Below, piece by piece: positions 22,076 to 32,553 of a DNA stretch of 64,000 bases; within the stretch, counting starts at the first letter, position 1; each line of letters starts with the position of its first letter. Made by a program: the position numbers and the translations under genes. A model generated the notes under the pieces. That model had not been told where the DNA came from. It saw only the letters and a program-made list of their open reading frames with translations, and ran no database searches. Source of the DNA: Gautieria morchelliformis (lineage: Eukaryota > Basidiomycota > Agaricomycetes > Gomphales > Gomphaceae); contig WHVA01000121.1 of assembly GCA_015179125.1 (NCBI GenBank), positions 1 through 64,000 on the forward strand, written 5' to 3'.

Positions 22076-22217
22076 AAATGGGTGGTGATATTACCTACCC
22101 TGATGCATTATTTAGAGCTACTTTCAATTGTGATAAGATGTGTTTTACTTATCTGAATGATTGTACTTATCCCAAGTTTTATTTACCCAATGTGTTGGAC
22201 CTAACCACGGGTATCCA

Positions 22218-22533
22218 CCATAGCAGTGGTCCAAGTGCATTCAAGCTCATCCCATGGGTCCCCAGTGGTCCCTACCCAGTGCTGTGCCACATCCTGGTGT
22301 GCAGCAGAGGGGCATGGTAGGAATAGACTTGCAATATGCAGTATTTATCATAACAGAGTCCATGTTCTTTAGGGAAGGGGAACACAACATCTAATATTGT
22401 ATACAAAGATGTGCTGCTAAAGCCTGATTAAATATGTAGCTTCATTTCACCAAATAATTCTGTAATATATTGACTACCCCTGTGCAATGTTAACCTTAAC
22501 TAACCCGGTGCGAAGCACGGGTCTATTGGCTAG
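22218..22533 (+). mobile_element. 3' end of a second Helitron family with helicase remnant
   Basis: A decayed frame reads GMVGIDLQYAVF and later NIVYKDVLLKPD, matching the last part of the helicase at 8140-8302 (GMVGLDLRYPVF, NIVYKDVLL). The element ends with a hairpin GTGC-GAA-GCAC, GGGTCTATTGG, CTAG at 22530-22533. Its spacer differs from the main family. Truncated on the left. Confidence 0.65.
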
Positions 22534-23230
22534 TTTACAATATAAAAGGAGGCCATTCTGACCCCCTAGGAGAATCATCCAATCTAGCAATCTACTGCTT
22601 CTATCCTACACGTGACTTGTGTGACTTGCATCTTACTAAGCTGCTAACCCCAGCTAGGGTTATTCACTTACTTTAGTGTCTAATTCCTTGTTAAGTAGAT
22701 ACTTTTCTGCTTAGCCACCTAGACTAATCCTCCGGGTGTAATTCTACAGAGTGAGTCTGTCAATTGATAGTCTTGCCATTCGCACTCCAATACCCGAGAG
22801 AGTTGATCAGTTGATTTTCCTGGTTAATATCTTTCACAAGTCAATTCCTGTTACTTGTAAAAGCTGTTTTAGATTCTATTCTTTGCCTCTCGTTTTATTG
22901 CTGTGCGCTGGTAGATTATCAGGGCAGTCCATTTATAAACTCGCCTGCTAAGTACATTCCTTTATATTTTGGAATACGCTTGGACCCCGATAGTGTCCTT
23001 GAACCTACAGTCTTTTAGTTTATTGTTCAGTGCTGCTAAGAAACGCATTGCCTTCCATCCGTATTAACTTGGACTAGTTTTTACGCGGATTGCAACCAAG
23101 GTACAAATGTTAAATTATTTCCGGAGTTGTGCTGCAGCATTGTTTAATATTCTTCGAGTCTCGTAAACGACATGTTCTGATAGATTGAAGTGTTAGCAAT
23201 AACACCAAAGTCTTGAAGGGTTCCAAAACA
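22534..23230 (+). mobile_element. Copia LTR fragment (family of 58920-60255)
   Basis: Starts right after the Helitron CTAG and aligns through to the LTR end TTGAAGGGTTCCAAAACA with the inverted LTR at 58920-60255 (shared CAATATAAAAGGAGGCC, CACTCCAATACCCGAGA, ACCAAAGTCTTGAAGGG). The left part is missing at the Helitron edge, so the Helitron end lies within this LTR. Confidence 0.75.
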
Positions 23231-24540
23231 AATACCTTCACACCCTGACTTACATGCAACCAGCAGCATAGAAAAATAAGGTATGTCGGTCAATCTTGCA
23301 ATCTATCTCTGTTGACTGAACATCATTTACATACATGTGGAATGTGACTTGATGGCACCATTTCACCAGTGTTGTCTACAAGAAGCTTGCAGAACACAGG
23401 TTCTTTGGCAGGTGTCTGGCCCATTGGCTTACCCTGCAAATGACATATGTTCTCTTGCCGATGGACCCACATGGTGGGATCAAGGATGAATAGATGGCTG
23501 ATTGCACCCTTGACACTGGTTTGAGGATATTTGACATTGTTTACTGAGTAGGTGAATAATTTCAATACTGAGGTGTGATCTGTGATCTGCACATTCAACC
23601 CAACACTGAGCACAAATGGAGATATATTTTCAATGTCTTCTTGAGGTCATAATTCTGAACATAGGACTGGGGAAGCAGCAAGGGACAACAGTTTTGTAGG
23701 GGATGACGTCTGGATGATGTGGGGGATGATATGGGGGACAGGGGCTGTCAGTGTCAAGAAAAGGGTGTGCACCTCTGCAGGGATCAGTAGGGGTTCGTCT
23801 TCAAGACCTAGGAAATCATGCAACCACTCAATGTTGAGACAAGAATCTACACCATCCAGGTTGCATATTTTCACTGCTCGACATAGCAGGCATTGAAGAG
23901 AACAAGGAGGAATTGCAACTCCTTTACTCTGTGCAATACATTGCATTTTCATTGAAAGACAGTGAAAATTTTTAATTTGACAAGGATCGACCCATGCAGA
24001 CTATGACATGGTTACATTTTCATACGTCGGGCCTGGCAGGTCATGGCCAGCAGCAGGAAGGGGGTCAAGTTACCTGCTTGACTCACCTGCCTACTTTTTA
24101 ACTGGAAGCACATACCCTGCTCTATATTACTCTGCGGCCAGGGCAAGTGCTGAGGAGGATTCAACCACAAACTCATCTAGATCTCTACTTTGATCACCAA
24201 GGACTTTGCAGTGTCAGCCAAAACAATGATGCGCTGCTTTGGCATTCTGTGTTTGAAGGCTCAGGGGAGGAAGACCTGAATTCAGAGACTCAGAGCAGGT
24301 TTCTATGTGGCTTCAGCTGGATTTTCCAGTGAAGATGAGGTGATTAGGGATTCTTCATTCTGAACTTCAAGACAAGAAAACTGGTTATATACAGGCAATG
24401 GGGGCACATTTTTCACCCACTGTGGCTCGCAAAATCTGCAATTAGATATCCTCTTTTATCACCTGTTTCCTAGGACTCAGACAGCCCTCCTGCCTTGGAG
24501 CTCAGCTGGCTTACATTGACCAGTGCCAGAAGCTCGGGAA
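23231..24540 (-). other. Unassigned stretch, possibly degraded LTR-element interior
   Basis: Two short minus-strand open stretches (23323-23613 and 23647-23952) look protein-like but match no domain I know. They lie downstream, in the minus sense, of a gag remnant, so they may be decayed retroelement interior. Confidence 0.25.
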
Positions 24541-24884
24541 TCATCTCCAACTTCCCTCAAGTGTCATGGTGCGAATGTCGAAGGCCTGTGCAGACATTCC
24601 CAGGCATAGTGCCCCGGTATGTGGCACTGCCGGCAAGTCACCAGGGGGTTGTCACTCTGGTGTGTGCGGTCTACATCCATCGGGGCAGGCCATCCTTCAG
24701 AGGTGTTGGGACTGCTGCTCATTTCAGGGCCCAGAAGGGGCCTTGATAGCAGATGCCACAGTGACTGCTGCTTTCAGGAATGGGTTGTAATGCAGGTGGG
24801 TTTTCCAGTTCCTCAGCTCATCTCAAGGAAGGCTTCATTCGCATCTTTGTTTCAGGACACCTTCCAAGCACCCTTGTACCATCC

Positions 24885-25961
24885 TGTCAAGGTTGGGTTT
24901 TAGGCATTAATATTGTGTATTAGTGAACACAGCGAATGCCCAAATGGGTTGTGCAACGAAGTGTGCCATTCAGCGAATAAGATGAACCAATAAATGTTCA
25001 GAAGGTAAGAGGGCTGCCCAACAGGGCTCGCCCTATCTACAGTCGTAGCGAAGTAGCCCATGATACTTGACGATGTAACGTACAAGGCCTCATGGAAAGG
25101 TTGTCTATTAGTGACAATCCTTTTTGCCAGCGAAGGTGCTCCTTCAGAGCCCTTCGCTGACAGCACCGATAATAGTACGAAGGCTAAGGTAGTGAAGGTA
25201 AAGTACGAAAACTCACCAGTGGTGCTTAAGTCCTCTTCTGGTCGAAGATGTTAGTCTATAGAAGAGGGCTCAAGACGATAGTCATGTAGAGATCGCAGTA
25301 GGGACGAAAACGGCAGTGTATTACTAAGCAACTGTAACTAGCTTAACTAACGAGATTACAAACTCCAACAGGTCACAGTGAGGTCAAGTTTTGCACAAGA
25401 TAGACATATGATAATTGAACTGGGGAATATACATGTGAATGTAAACTACTTATACCGAATGCTCATATGATGTTAGCGAATAGGAAAGAGGCCATCTTGA
25501 GTCAGGGTTGGGTAGGGGTGCGCAGTCAGGATACAAATAGGTGTAACACATATACAATGGAAGAGGGGAGGAGTGCGAACATGAAACAATGGAGGGAGAG
25601 AGGACGAAGGCACCTATGTAAGAAAACACACCTTGAGACCTGCATACATGTTACCCTGCACAGACTCTTGGTCTGCTGGGTTGATCCCACACAATCTACG
25701 GGTAGGATGTCTCACGAATGTACTCCGGCCATAGGAACACCCAAAAGGGGGTTGAGTCAGGAAGATGATGGGACCAGTGATGAACCATCACGCCGGGTAA
25801 AGGATGTTGATTGTGTTTGATGGTGTGCCTACTGGTGAATGATGTGAGTAGCAAATGGCTGTTCGGCGAATTCGGCAAAGAGCGAATGGAGCAAACATAG
25901 AGATGAAGAGAAGGAAGGGAAAATGGAGATAACTGGATACAGGAATAAATGAGTCATGACA
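24885..25961 (-). mobile_element. Solo LTR, minus orientation, target duplication CATCC
   Basis: On the minus strand it reads TGTCATGACTC...CAACCTTGACA, with CATCC immediately on both sides (24880-24884 and 25962-25966). It is inserted in a gypsy gag sequence. It is the same family as 27947-28978 and carries an 86-bp insertion that the other copy lacks. Confidence 0.9.
25285..25370. mobile_element. 86-bp solo terminal repeat of the small terminal-repeat element
   Basis: TGTAGAGATCGCAGTAGG...GATTACAAACTCCAACA matches both ends of the terminal repeats at 36210-36311 and 38956-39049. It is flanked by AGTCA/GGTCA (4 of 5 bases equal). The sister LTR at 27947-28978 shows the uninterrupted site (CTGTGATCATAGTCTTGAG). 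Very short solo terminal repeat nested in a solo LTR. Confidence 0.7.
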
Positions 25962-27235
25962 CATCCTTTGGGATCGAAATCTGGAGCACCATCTCCAAGC
26001 AGGGCAACCTTATTCTGCAAGCTAGGGTCTAAACCTCGGTGGAATTTGATGATCTTCATCTTGTCATTGTTGTATTCTGCCAAGTTGATCAGCTCTTGGA
26101 ACTGGTCAATGTATTCATCAATCGGGTCTTTGGCCTGATGCCAGCCAGTCCCTTCGAGTTTAGTGAGGGTTGTGAGCTGCTCATTCCTCAGGCAAAACTG
26201 GTCTATGAACTTCTTCTTGAAGTCTGCCCAGGTCAAGTGCAGGGTTGCGGACCCTGCCTTGACTCGCAAGACTCGGTTTGTGAAGCGTGCAGCCCTCCTG
26301 GTTTTGAAGACTGACAGTGCCTAGTGGATTTGGGCCTGATCCGACAAGAATCCATCTCTGCCAACTATGAAATACAGGGTGAGGGTGTTTAGGAAGGCTT
26401 GGCCTTGGTCTCGGTTGCCATTGAAATCCGAGGGCTTGGCTGCTTTGATCCTTCCTGGGCACAGTGTTGATGTTGCTCTCTTGGCCTCCTCTTCCAAATC
26501 TCCAAACCCATGGAACTCTTGGCTTGTGCCTGGTCTTTTCTCAGCTCTCTGGCCATTGGTCTCACATCTAACTTTGCTATGATATATATTGTGTCATTCT
26601 TTGCTTGGCTGACCTGGAGCTTCTCTTCGATATTCCAGATTTGGTCGAACTGATCCATTATCTTAGAATCTGAATGGACACAGGCCTACTGGCACAAGAC
26701 CTTGTGCCTGGGGAGAGCCTTCGTGAACATGTCAGTGGCCATGTCATTGGAATATACTGCAGGTGAATGAGCTGCTGTTGTACCACATGATGTATGAAGT
26801 GGTAGTGTATGTCAATATGCTTCATTCATGGATGGTATTCATTGTTCTTGGTGATGGAGATAGTGGAGACATTGTTGAGGTGGACAGTGATGGGTTTCTT
26901 GAGTGGGCATGCAATCTCAGCTAGAAACATGTGTACCCATAGCACTTCTTTTGCAGTGTGTGTGTCAGAACCGTCCACACTGGGTGTAAGATCCCAATGT
27001 TGAAGACCCTGCACTAAGAAGGGGTGCCTGTTCTGGTTGGTCAAAAGATATAAGAAGAAGGACAAGTCTGAAGCGCCAAGCCTCAAAGTAAGAGATTGAG
27101 AGAAGAGAGACGATAGAGTGAGCAAGGTATCCTCAAGTGCTTAAGGGCACAGGAGACGGCGTAACGTATATGATAACCAAACTAGCGAAATACATGGAGC
27201 AAGCTCTGGTATTTATCTACTTTGGAAAAGGGGGA

Positions 27236-27581
27236 TGAGTCAGAAGAAATTAGGAGGGATGAGTCACCATGAGTCAGAATGAGTCAGAATGAGTCAGAGT
27301 GAGTCAGAGTGAGTCATGTGATTATGAGAAGGAGTCAGAACAACAAGAGGGATGAGTCACAATGAGTCAGAATGGGTCAGAGTGAGTCAGAGTGAGTTAG
27401 GTGAGTATGAGAAGGAATCAGAACAACAAGAGGAATGAATGAGTCAGAATGAGTCAGAGTGAGTCAGGTGAGTCATAAAGAGGAGTCAGAACAATAAAGC
27501 TGGTATGGTACACAATAGGGGAACTGAGTCATAATGAGTCAATGAAAACAAGAGCAAGTCATGAGGAACAATAGTGACTCA
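27236..27581. repeat. Cluster of 17 TGASTCA motifs
   Basis: TGAGTCA (16 times) and TGACTCA (once) recur, mostly at 10-base spacing (TGAGTCAGAA). This is the consensus bound by Gcn4/AP-1-type bZIP factors in fungi. It sits in a roughly 480-bp insert inside the copia remnant and may be LTR-derived. Confidence 0.7.
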
Positions 27582-27946
27582 TGGAGACAATAATGAGTCG
27601 TCCTTAACCCCTGAGCCAACCGACAATCCGGAACAGCACATGGCACTGGAGGTGATGGCTCAACTTGGGGTAAGATGTGATGGTAGTGGTCTGATGAGAC
27701 AATTGGGGAAAAGATTCTGTGTAAGCGCTCAGTGCAGTTGGTGAAATAAACCGGTTCATGACAATACCTTTCCCTTCCAGACTGTTCATACCGTAGATTT
27801 CATGGTTGAGATGATAGATGTAGTGTTCCTTTCCAGGAACTTCATAGCCTTTCACCTGATGTAGACCATTCGGTGATGAGGTACACACTATCTATGTCAG
27901 TCTGCTCAAGCTCCCAGTTGTTTCTGACAGCGATTGCGGTGATGAT

Positions 27947-28978
27947 TGTCATGATCGGTTTATTTCTCCTACCGCGCTACCTCCATGTTCCCCCTCGTCA
28001 CTCCCTAGCATCTTCGTCAGAGTTCGCCGCACCTACCGACCACTCCTCCTCTACGTCCACCCTACTCGCTGTTCGCCCCATCCTCCGAACCGCTGTTCGC
28101 TGCTCGCGCATTTCGCCAGCAGGCACGCCATCAAAAATGATCGATACCAATCACCCGGCATGATGGTTCATCATTAGCCCCATCATCTTCTTAATCCAAT
28201 CCCATTGGGTGTTCGTATGGCCAATGTGTGTTCGCAGGGCATCCCTTCCATAGGTCGTGCGGGATCAACCCAGTAAACGAAGAGTCCGTGCAGGGTAGCA
28301 TGTATGCGGGTCCCAAGACATGGTTTTGTCCATAAGTGCCTTCGCCCCCTTTTACTCTCCGTCGTTCCATGTTCGCACTCCTCCCTCACTCTATTGTATG
28401 TTTATTCCATCTACTTAGTATCATGACTGTGCACCCCTATCCAACCCTGACTCGTGACGGCCTCTTTCCTATTCGCTGATACCGTACGAGCATTCGATAT
28501 AAGTAGTTTACATTCACATGTATATTCCCCAGTTCAATTATCATACGTCGTCCATCTTGTGCAAACTTGACCTCGCTGTGATCATAGTCTTGAGCCTCTC
28601 CTTGAAGATTTCTATCTTCAACCAGCCAAGGACTTAGGCATCACTGGTGAGTTCTCATACTTCATCTTCGTTACCTTAGCCTTCAAACTACTTTCTGTGC
28701 TGTTGGTGAAGGGCTCCGAAGGAGCACCTTCGCCAGCGAAGGGACCGTCGAAACTTAGACAGCCCTTCCGCAATATCTTGCACGTTACGTCGTCAAGTGC
28801 TGCGAGCTATTTCGCTATGACTGTAGATAGGGCGAGCCCCGTTCGGGCAACCCTCTTGTTTCGTGAACATTCATCGGTTCACTTATTCGCCAAACGGCAT
28901 ACTTATTCGCACAAGTTATTCGGGCATTCGCTGTGTTCACTAATACACGATATTAACGCTTGAAAACCAATCTTGACA
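27947..28978 (+). mobile_element. Solo LTR, plus orientation, target duplication ATGAT
   Basis: TGTCATGATCGG...CAATCTTGACA, 1,032 bp, flanked by ATGAT at 27942-27946 and 28979-28983. It interrupts the copia remnant within the reverse transcriptase; the equivalent site is uninterrupted in the copia at 61520-61545. Confidence 0.92.
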
Positions 28979-29130
28979 ATGATGCAGATAGTGAATAGCT
29001 TCGTGGTAGGGGAGAATGTTTTGTTGTAATCTATACCTTCTGTCTGCGAGAATCCTTGCACAATAAGCCCAGTCTTGTGAGCTATGACCTTGCCGTTCAC
29101 ATCATGCTTGTAGTGGAAAACCAACTTACT

Positions 29131-30120
29131 GCCAATGATAGCCCACGGTCCCTCCTGCTTCAGCAGGATGTGTTTTCACATGGGCTTTGCCTGTGCACAT
29201 GCTATGCAGAATCAGGGTTGACTGGACAGGTCAACCTCAAGTCCGGTTACTATTCCATCCTGGACAAGCTTCCAGGCAGTCTGCAGGGTGATGTACCCTA
29301 TGGGGTGGTACAGCTCATCTAGCATGAGTGGTTTCCACACTATGTTTGCTGCCACTGCCATTGACTTGTGCTCTACTTTGTAGAGGCTGTTTGAGAGGAC
29401 CTGCCCTACCTATGTAGTGAAAGACTACATAGTGATTTTCAGGGGAACCCTTTTCCAAAGCCATTCCTGAGCTCATTCTGAGCATGCCCAGAGCCCCCAA
29501 CTTGTCCCCACTTCTGCCTCTATCCCAAAGCAAAGATCCTGGGTCCTTAGCCTTGGCTTCTGTTTCTGAGTGGCGTCGGAATTGCATGCAGGACTGCACG
29601 CATTAGGTGATCACCACAGAGGTCAGGGTCAGTGTCGCTTGCAAAGCAAGTGCCCCTGAGAATGTGAAAGAGTTTAACATGCCCAATACCCTATGATGCA
29701 CAGGGCTGTGTCCTAGGCTTACCTGCAACTGGATCCTGACACTCCCCCTTATAAATCATATAGTCTCCACTGAGACAGGTATATATATCAGTCATGTAGT
29801 TAGTAGCACCTCAGTCACATATTCACTGAGGTATGTACCGCATTTGTACACTATAACGCACATGTACTCATCACTTTGTAGTCTTTCAGTACATAGGTAC
29901 AGTATCAATGTATATGCTCAGTGAATCACATAGTCACTTAGTCTTTATACTGTAATACCAGGCCAGCCACCTAAGTTGAACAGACGGTACACGGTTAGCT
30001 CAACCAAAGGGTGGGCTATCTGAATTTAGTCTAATGGTTATACTGACTTTGATACTACAGCATTCAATGGGTAACTACAGAGCAGTAAAGTATTCGAGCG
30101 CACCGGATAGAGTGATGATT
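29131..30120. other. Degraded retroelement flank, no gene
   Basis: A minus-strand open stretch at 29315-29599 is unrecognised. Around 29739-29760 a minus-strand purine tract (ATAAGGGGGAG) is followed by TGTCAGGATCC, which looks like a polypurine tract and LTR start. From 29760 to 30120 there are only AT-rich, weakly repetitive sequences (CACTGAG words). Confidence 0.35.
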
Positions 30121-31667
30121 TCAGGAGACGGTTGGCACTTCTAGGCCAGCTGCCTTGGCCAGGCGAATGGTCTGAATTGCTTGTTTGATCAATGGGGCAT
30201 CAATCATTTCCCTTCCACCTTTCCCATCACCTAAATCCAAACCAATGGCACCTTTGGAAGATGCATGGGATATTTGCATTTGGTGTAAAATTCTTGCCGC
30301 GCGTTCAATTTCTATGTTCGGTATCAGCAGGGTAGAAAACTGATATAACTTGCGTACCCTTCGCCGTCGGAACAAAAGTGCCTTGAATAATTTCAACTTG
30401 ATCCGGATGGATGGCTTGCTAATGACAGATCAGTGTCAGGCAGTCCAGCCTTAAGCAAGCAGAAAGGAAAACATGTGACTTTGCCGTTAAATCCCAGCCG
30501 TCGGCCCTCTTCACACTCCTGGCGGAGAATCTCCTTGTCTTTGTAATTGACACAGACCTAATATTTTGGATAAAGGGTCAGGGGCCTAGTCAAGTGAAGT
30601 GCACGACGTACCATGTCAATTGCTTGTAGTTGGAATGCCTTAGTTGCTAAGGCAATTTTAGACCTAGGATATAGTAGCTCTTCTCGAGACGACGTGCGGA
30701 TAATGGACGTATCCGCGCAAACTGTTGAATCATGCTTCATCAGTAACACTACACCAAATATTTTATGAAGAGAAGGCGGCGTACAGTCCTCGGCAGCAAA
30801 CTTGCCCTCATTGGTTAGAAGTTTGGCATGAAGCGGAAAATACGCGTACGAGTAACGCGAAAACGGTGGCAACGCCTTCCCGAGACCTCCAAGTTGCAAT
30901 GTCTCCTAAGGACCAAAGAGATCTAGCGCTTTCAATGGAAGCAACCACTCGAATCGGTGTCTTCGTCGAACGGGAACTGAAGCACTGCGAAATAATCTGT
31001 GACATTTTATCAAGGTCTTCGGTAGAATGGATCTTGGGAAGGACCAAAGTTTGAATTATTGGAACTTTGAGCTTTCAAATCCAAGCATTGTGGACAAAAC
31101 AATGAACCCGCAAATTCAGCTACAATGAAATTTATGAGAACGAAAGGAAACCCACAACTGCCGCAATATCTTCTTGGAAGAAGGGAGTATCAATGGCGTT
31201 TACGCGGACAGACAGCCTCTCAGATGGTGGCAATTTTGGCGTGTCTGAACCGCCCTGACATCCTCTGTTTAGTCAGGCGAGACAGAGTGATGCACTGGCT
31301 GACTCACGCCCAGGAAACGAACGAGGCTAGTACGGGAAGATTCCTTCTGAGCAGGTGCTACGCTGTCCTCGAGATCATATATCAATGTGTCAGCGTTACT
31401 TGCTACAGACTTCTCAAGCATTCGTGTGGATGAGGATGGGACTGATCCAATGGTACAGTGTTATGTGAAACTCGTCAAGGGTCGTCACGAAAGACCTAGT
31501 GCGGCGACCTCACCATAAAGATAGGCTCTTTGCAGCCTTGACGACTCCTCGGCGACAGCAGTGCTGTACCTCTGTCGAAATGAACCTCTCCACGAGCTTT
31601 TGTTTGATGAAAGATAGAGCTGTAAATTGAACGAGTAGGATTTGGAGCGACAGAGCGAGGAAAGCAT
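30121..31667 (-). CDS. Citrate-lyase-beta-like (CLYBL/CitE family) lyase, probably mitochondrial
   Basis: Members of the HpcH/HpaI aldolase (CitE/CLYBL) family cleave CoA thioesters such as citramalyl-CoA or malyl-CoA using Mg2+. Read on the minus strand with several short GT-AG introns, the product starts MLSSLCRSKSYSFNLQLYL, a basic, serine-rich stretch typical of a mitochondrial presequence. It continues with NADTLIYDLEDSVAP (acidic metal-site motif), ERLSVRVNAIDTPFF, VLPKIHSTEDLDKM, RVVASIESARSL (conserved glutamate), AAED...CADTSIIRTSSREELLYPR, KAFQLQAIDM, a GFNGK...AIHPDQVEIIQ motif across an intron, and GGREMIDAPLIKQA near the C-terminus. Length (about 330 residues) and domain order fit the family, and I see no break. 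Exon borders are by eye. It is divergent from the transporter at 32554. Confidence 0.85.
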
Positions 31668-32553
31668 GTTTTTTTTGAGTCGCTTCTTTCTAGGTCAGCA
31701 CACTGATCAAGATCTACAGGTCACTGGTCATCAGCAAGCTCCATCAGAGGGCCAAGTTTCCATTCCATTCCATTGCTTACTTGGAAGCCGTTCAGTCGAT
31801 ACTACTGTATCTGGATTTGTTCGCCTCAAGTGTGGTTCTCACGTGGTACAGTGACGTCTGCGGTCTGAGGTTCTTACCCGATTTGGGAATTGGGACCTAT
31901 TCCATTACGCGTACAGCCGGCGATCTTTCTCCTGAGCTCAGGATACCAAAAAGCGCAACAGACAATTATCCCGAGTTTAAGTAGGTACGTGCTTACACAA
32001 GGCGAATTCCACCTCCAAGTGGGCCGCTGGCTTAGTCGGCTGCCTCCGTAGGTCTCACGTGATCCCGAAACAACGCGCGCGTTGAACGATGAACGCCGGT
32101 ACGAGCATTGTAGGTAACATGTTGGAGGGCTATACAGGGCAGTGTCAAAATTTATTATTATATATATATATGCTTTTTTTGAAGGAGAAGAAGAAATCAT
32201 GTTCGACGACGACAAGGACGAGTTGCGCGTCGTGAGGAGCGCGCATGGGCATGTTGATAACATGACCCTAGCGATCCACATGTGGCTGCTGTCACGCATT
32301 CCTGAGCCGGTGACCGGTGAGTGGGCCTGCTTTTTCTGAGGGCCGAGATATCCACGGTATTATTCGTGGTATGTATAATTAAGGGCTAGGTATGAAATCT
32401 ATCCGTTGAACTCGACGGGACTTCCGGTCCGCTACTCGCGTCTAATTACCTTACTCGTGCAGTAAACCCCAGGTGTATCTGCATTGGGTTGAAATCGAAT
32501 GTGCGAGAATTCTTCTCAGTCGTTCTTCCACTACCACTTGCTGTGCCGCTGGT
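31668..32553. promoter_or_regulatory. Intergenic region shared by the divergent lyase and transporter genes
   Basis: About 0.9 kb between the two start codons. It contains a (TA)n tract near 32158-32170 and one exon-like open stretch (about 32166-32335) reading FDDDKDELRVVRSAHGHVD and ending PEPVTG|GTGAGT, which I cannot assign. The transporter's 5' UTR lies in the last part. No clear TATA box decides the starts. Confidence 0.4.

Larger units (their letters stand above)
19522..22217 (+). mobile_element. Helitron-like unit gamma with degraded 3' end
   Basis: Starts TCAATAGTATAAAGATGGG directly after the beta-3 CTAG and shares GTGGGTGCTTGTGGGGGTG with the other heads. It has CACGTGACC near 19637, a CTGCTGGATCTCTGTGT repeat (19770-19940), an intron-like repeat array, a short minisatellite, a solo LTR, and the common tail from 22085. 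The tail breaks off at ACGGGTATCCACC without the final CTAG. No enzyme is encoded. Confidence 0.55.
24545..26680 (-). mobile_element. Ty3/gypsy gag remnant, split by a solo LTR
   Basis: On the minus strand, a gag-like segment (about 26660-25962) contains the LTWADFKKKFIDQFCLRNEQ motif and DEYIDQFQELINLAEYN, typical of the retrotransposon gag family. Beyond the inserted LTR a CCHC zinc knuckle follows (CRQCHIPGHYAWEC, about 24640-24600). Protease and polymerase were not recognised. Old, broken in several places. Confidence 0.65.
26690..29130 (-). mobile_element. Ty1/copia pol remnant, interrupted by a solo LTR and a repeat-rich insert
   Basis: Minus-strand pieces match the copia at 60256-62045: reverse-transcriptase start VFHYKHDVNGKVIAHKT and EGIDYNKTFSPTTKL near 29120-29000, KGYEVPGKEHYIYHLNHEIYG near 27850-27790, and the RNase H end TAKEVLWVHMFLAEIACPLKKP near 26960-26880. 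The solo LTR at 27947-28978 and the TGAGTCA-rich block at about 27126-27603 interrupt it. Broken in many places. Confidence 0.7.
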
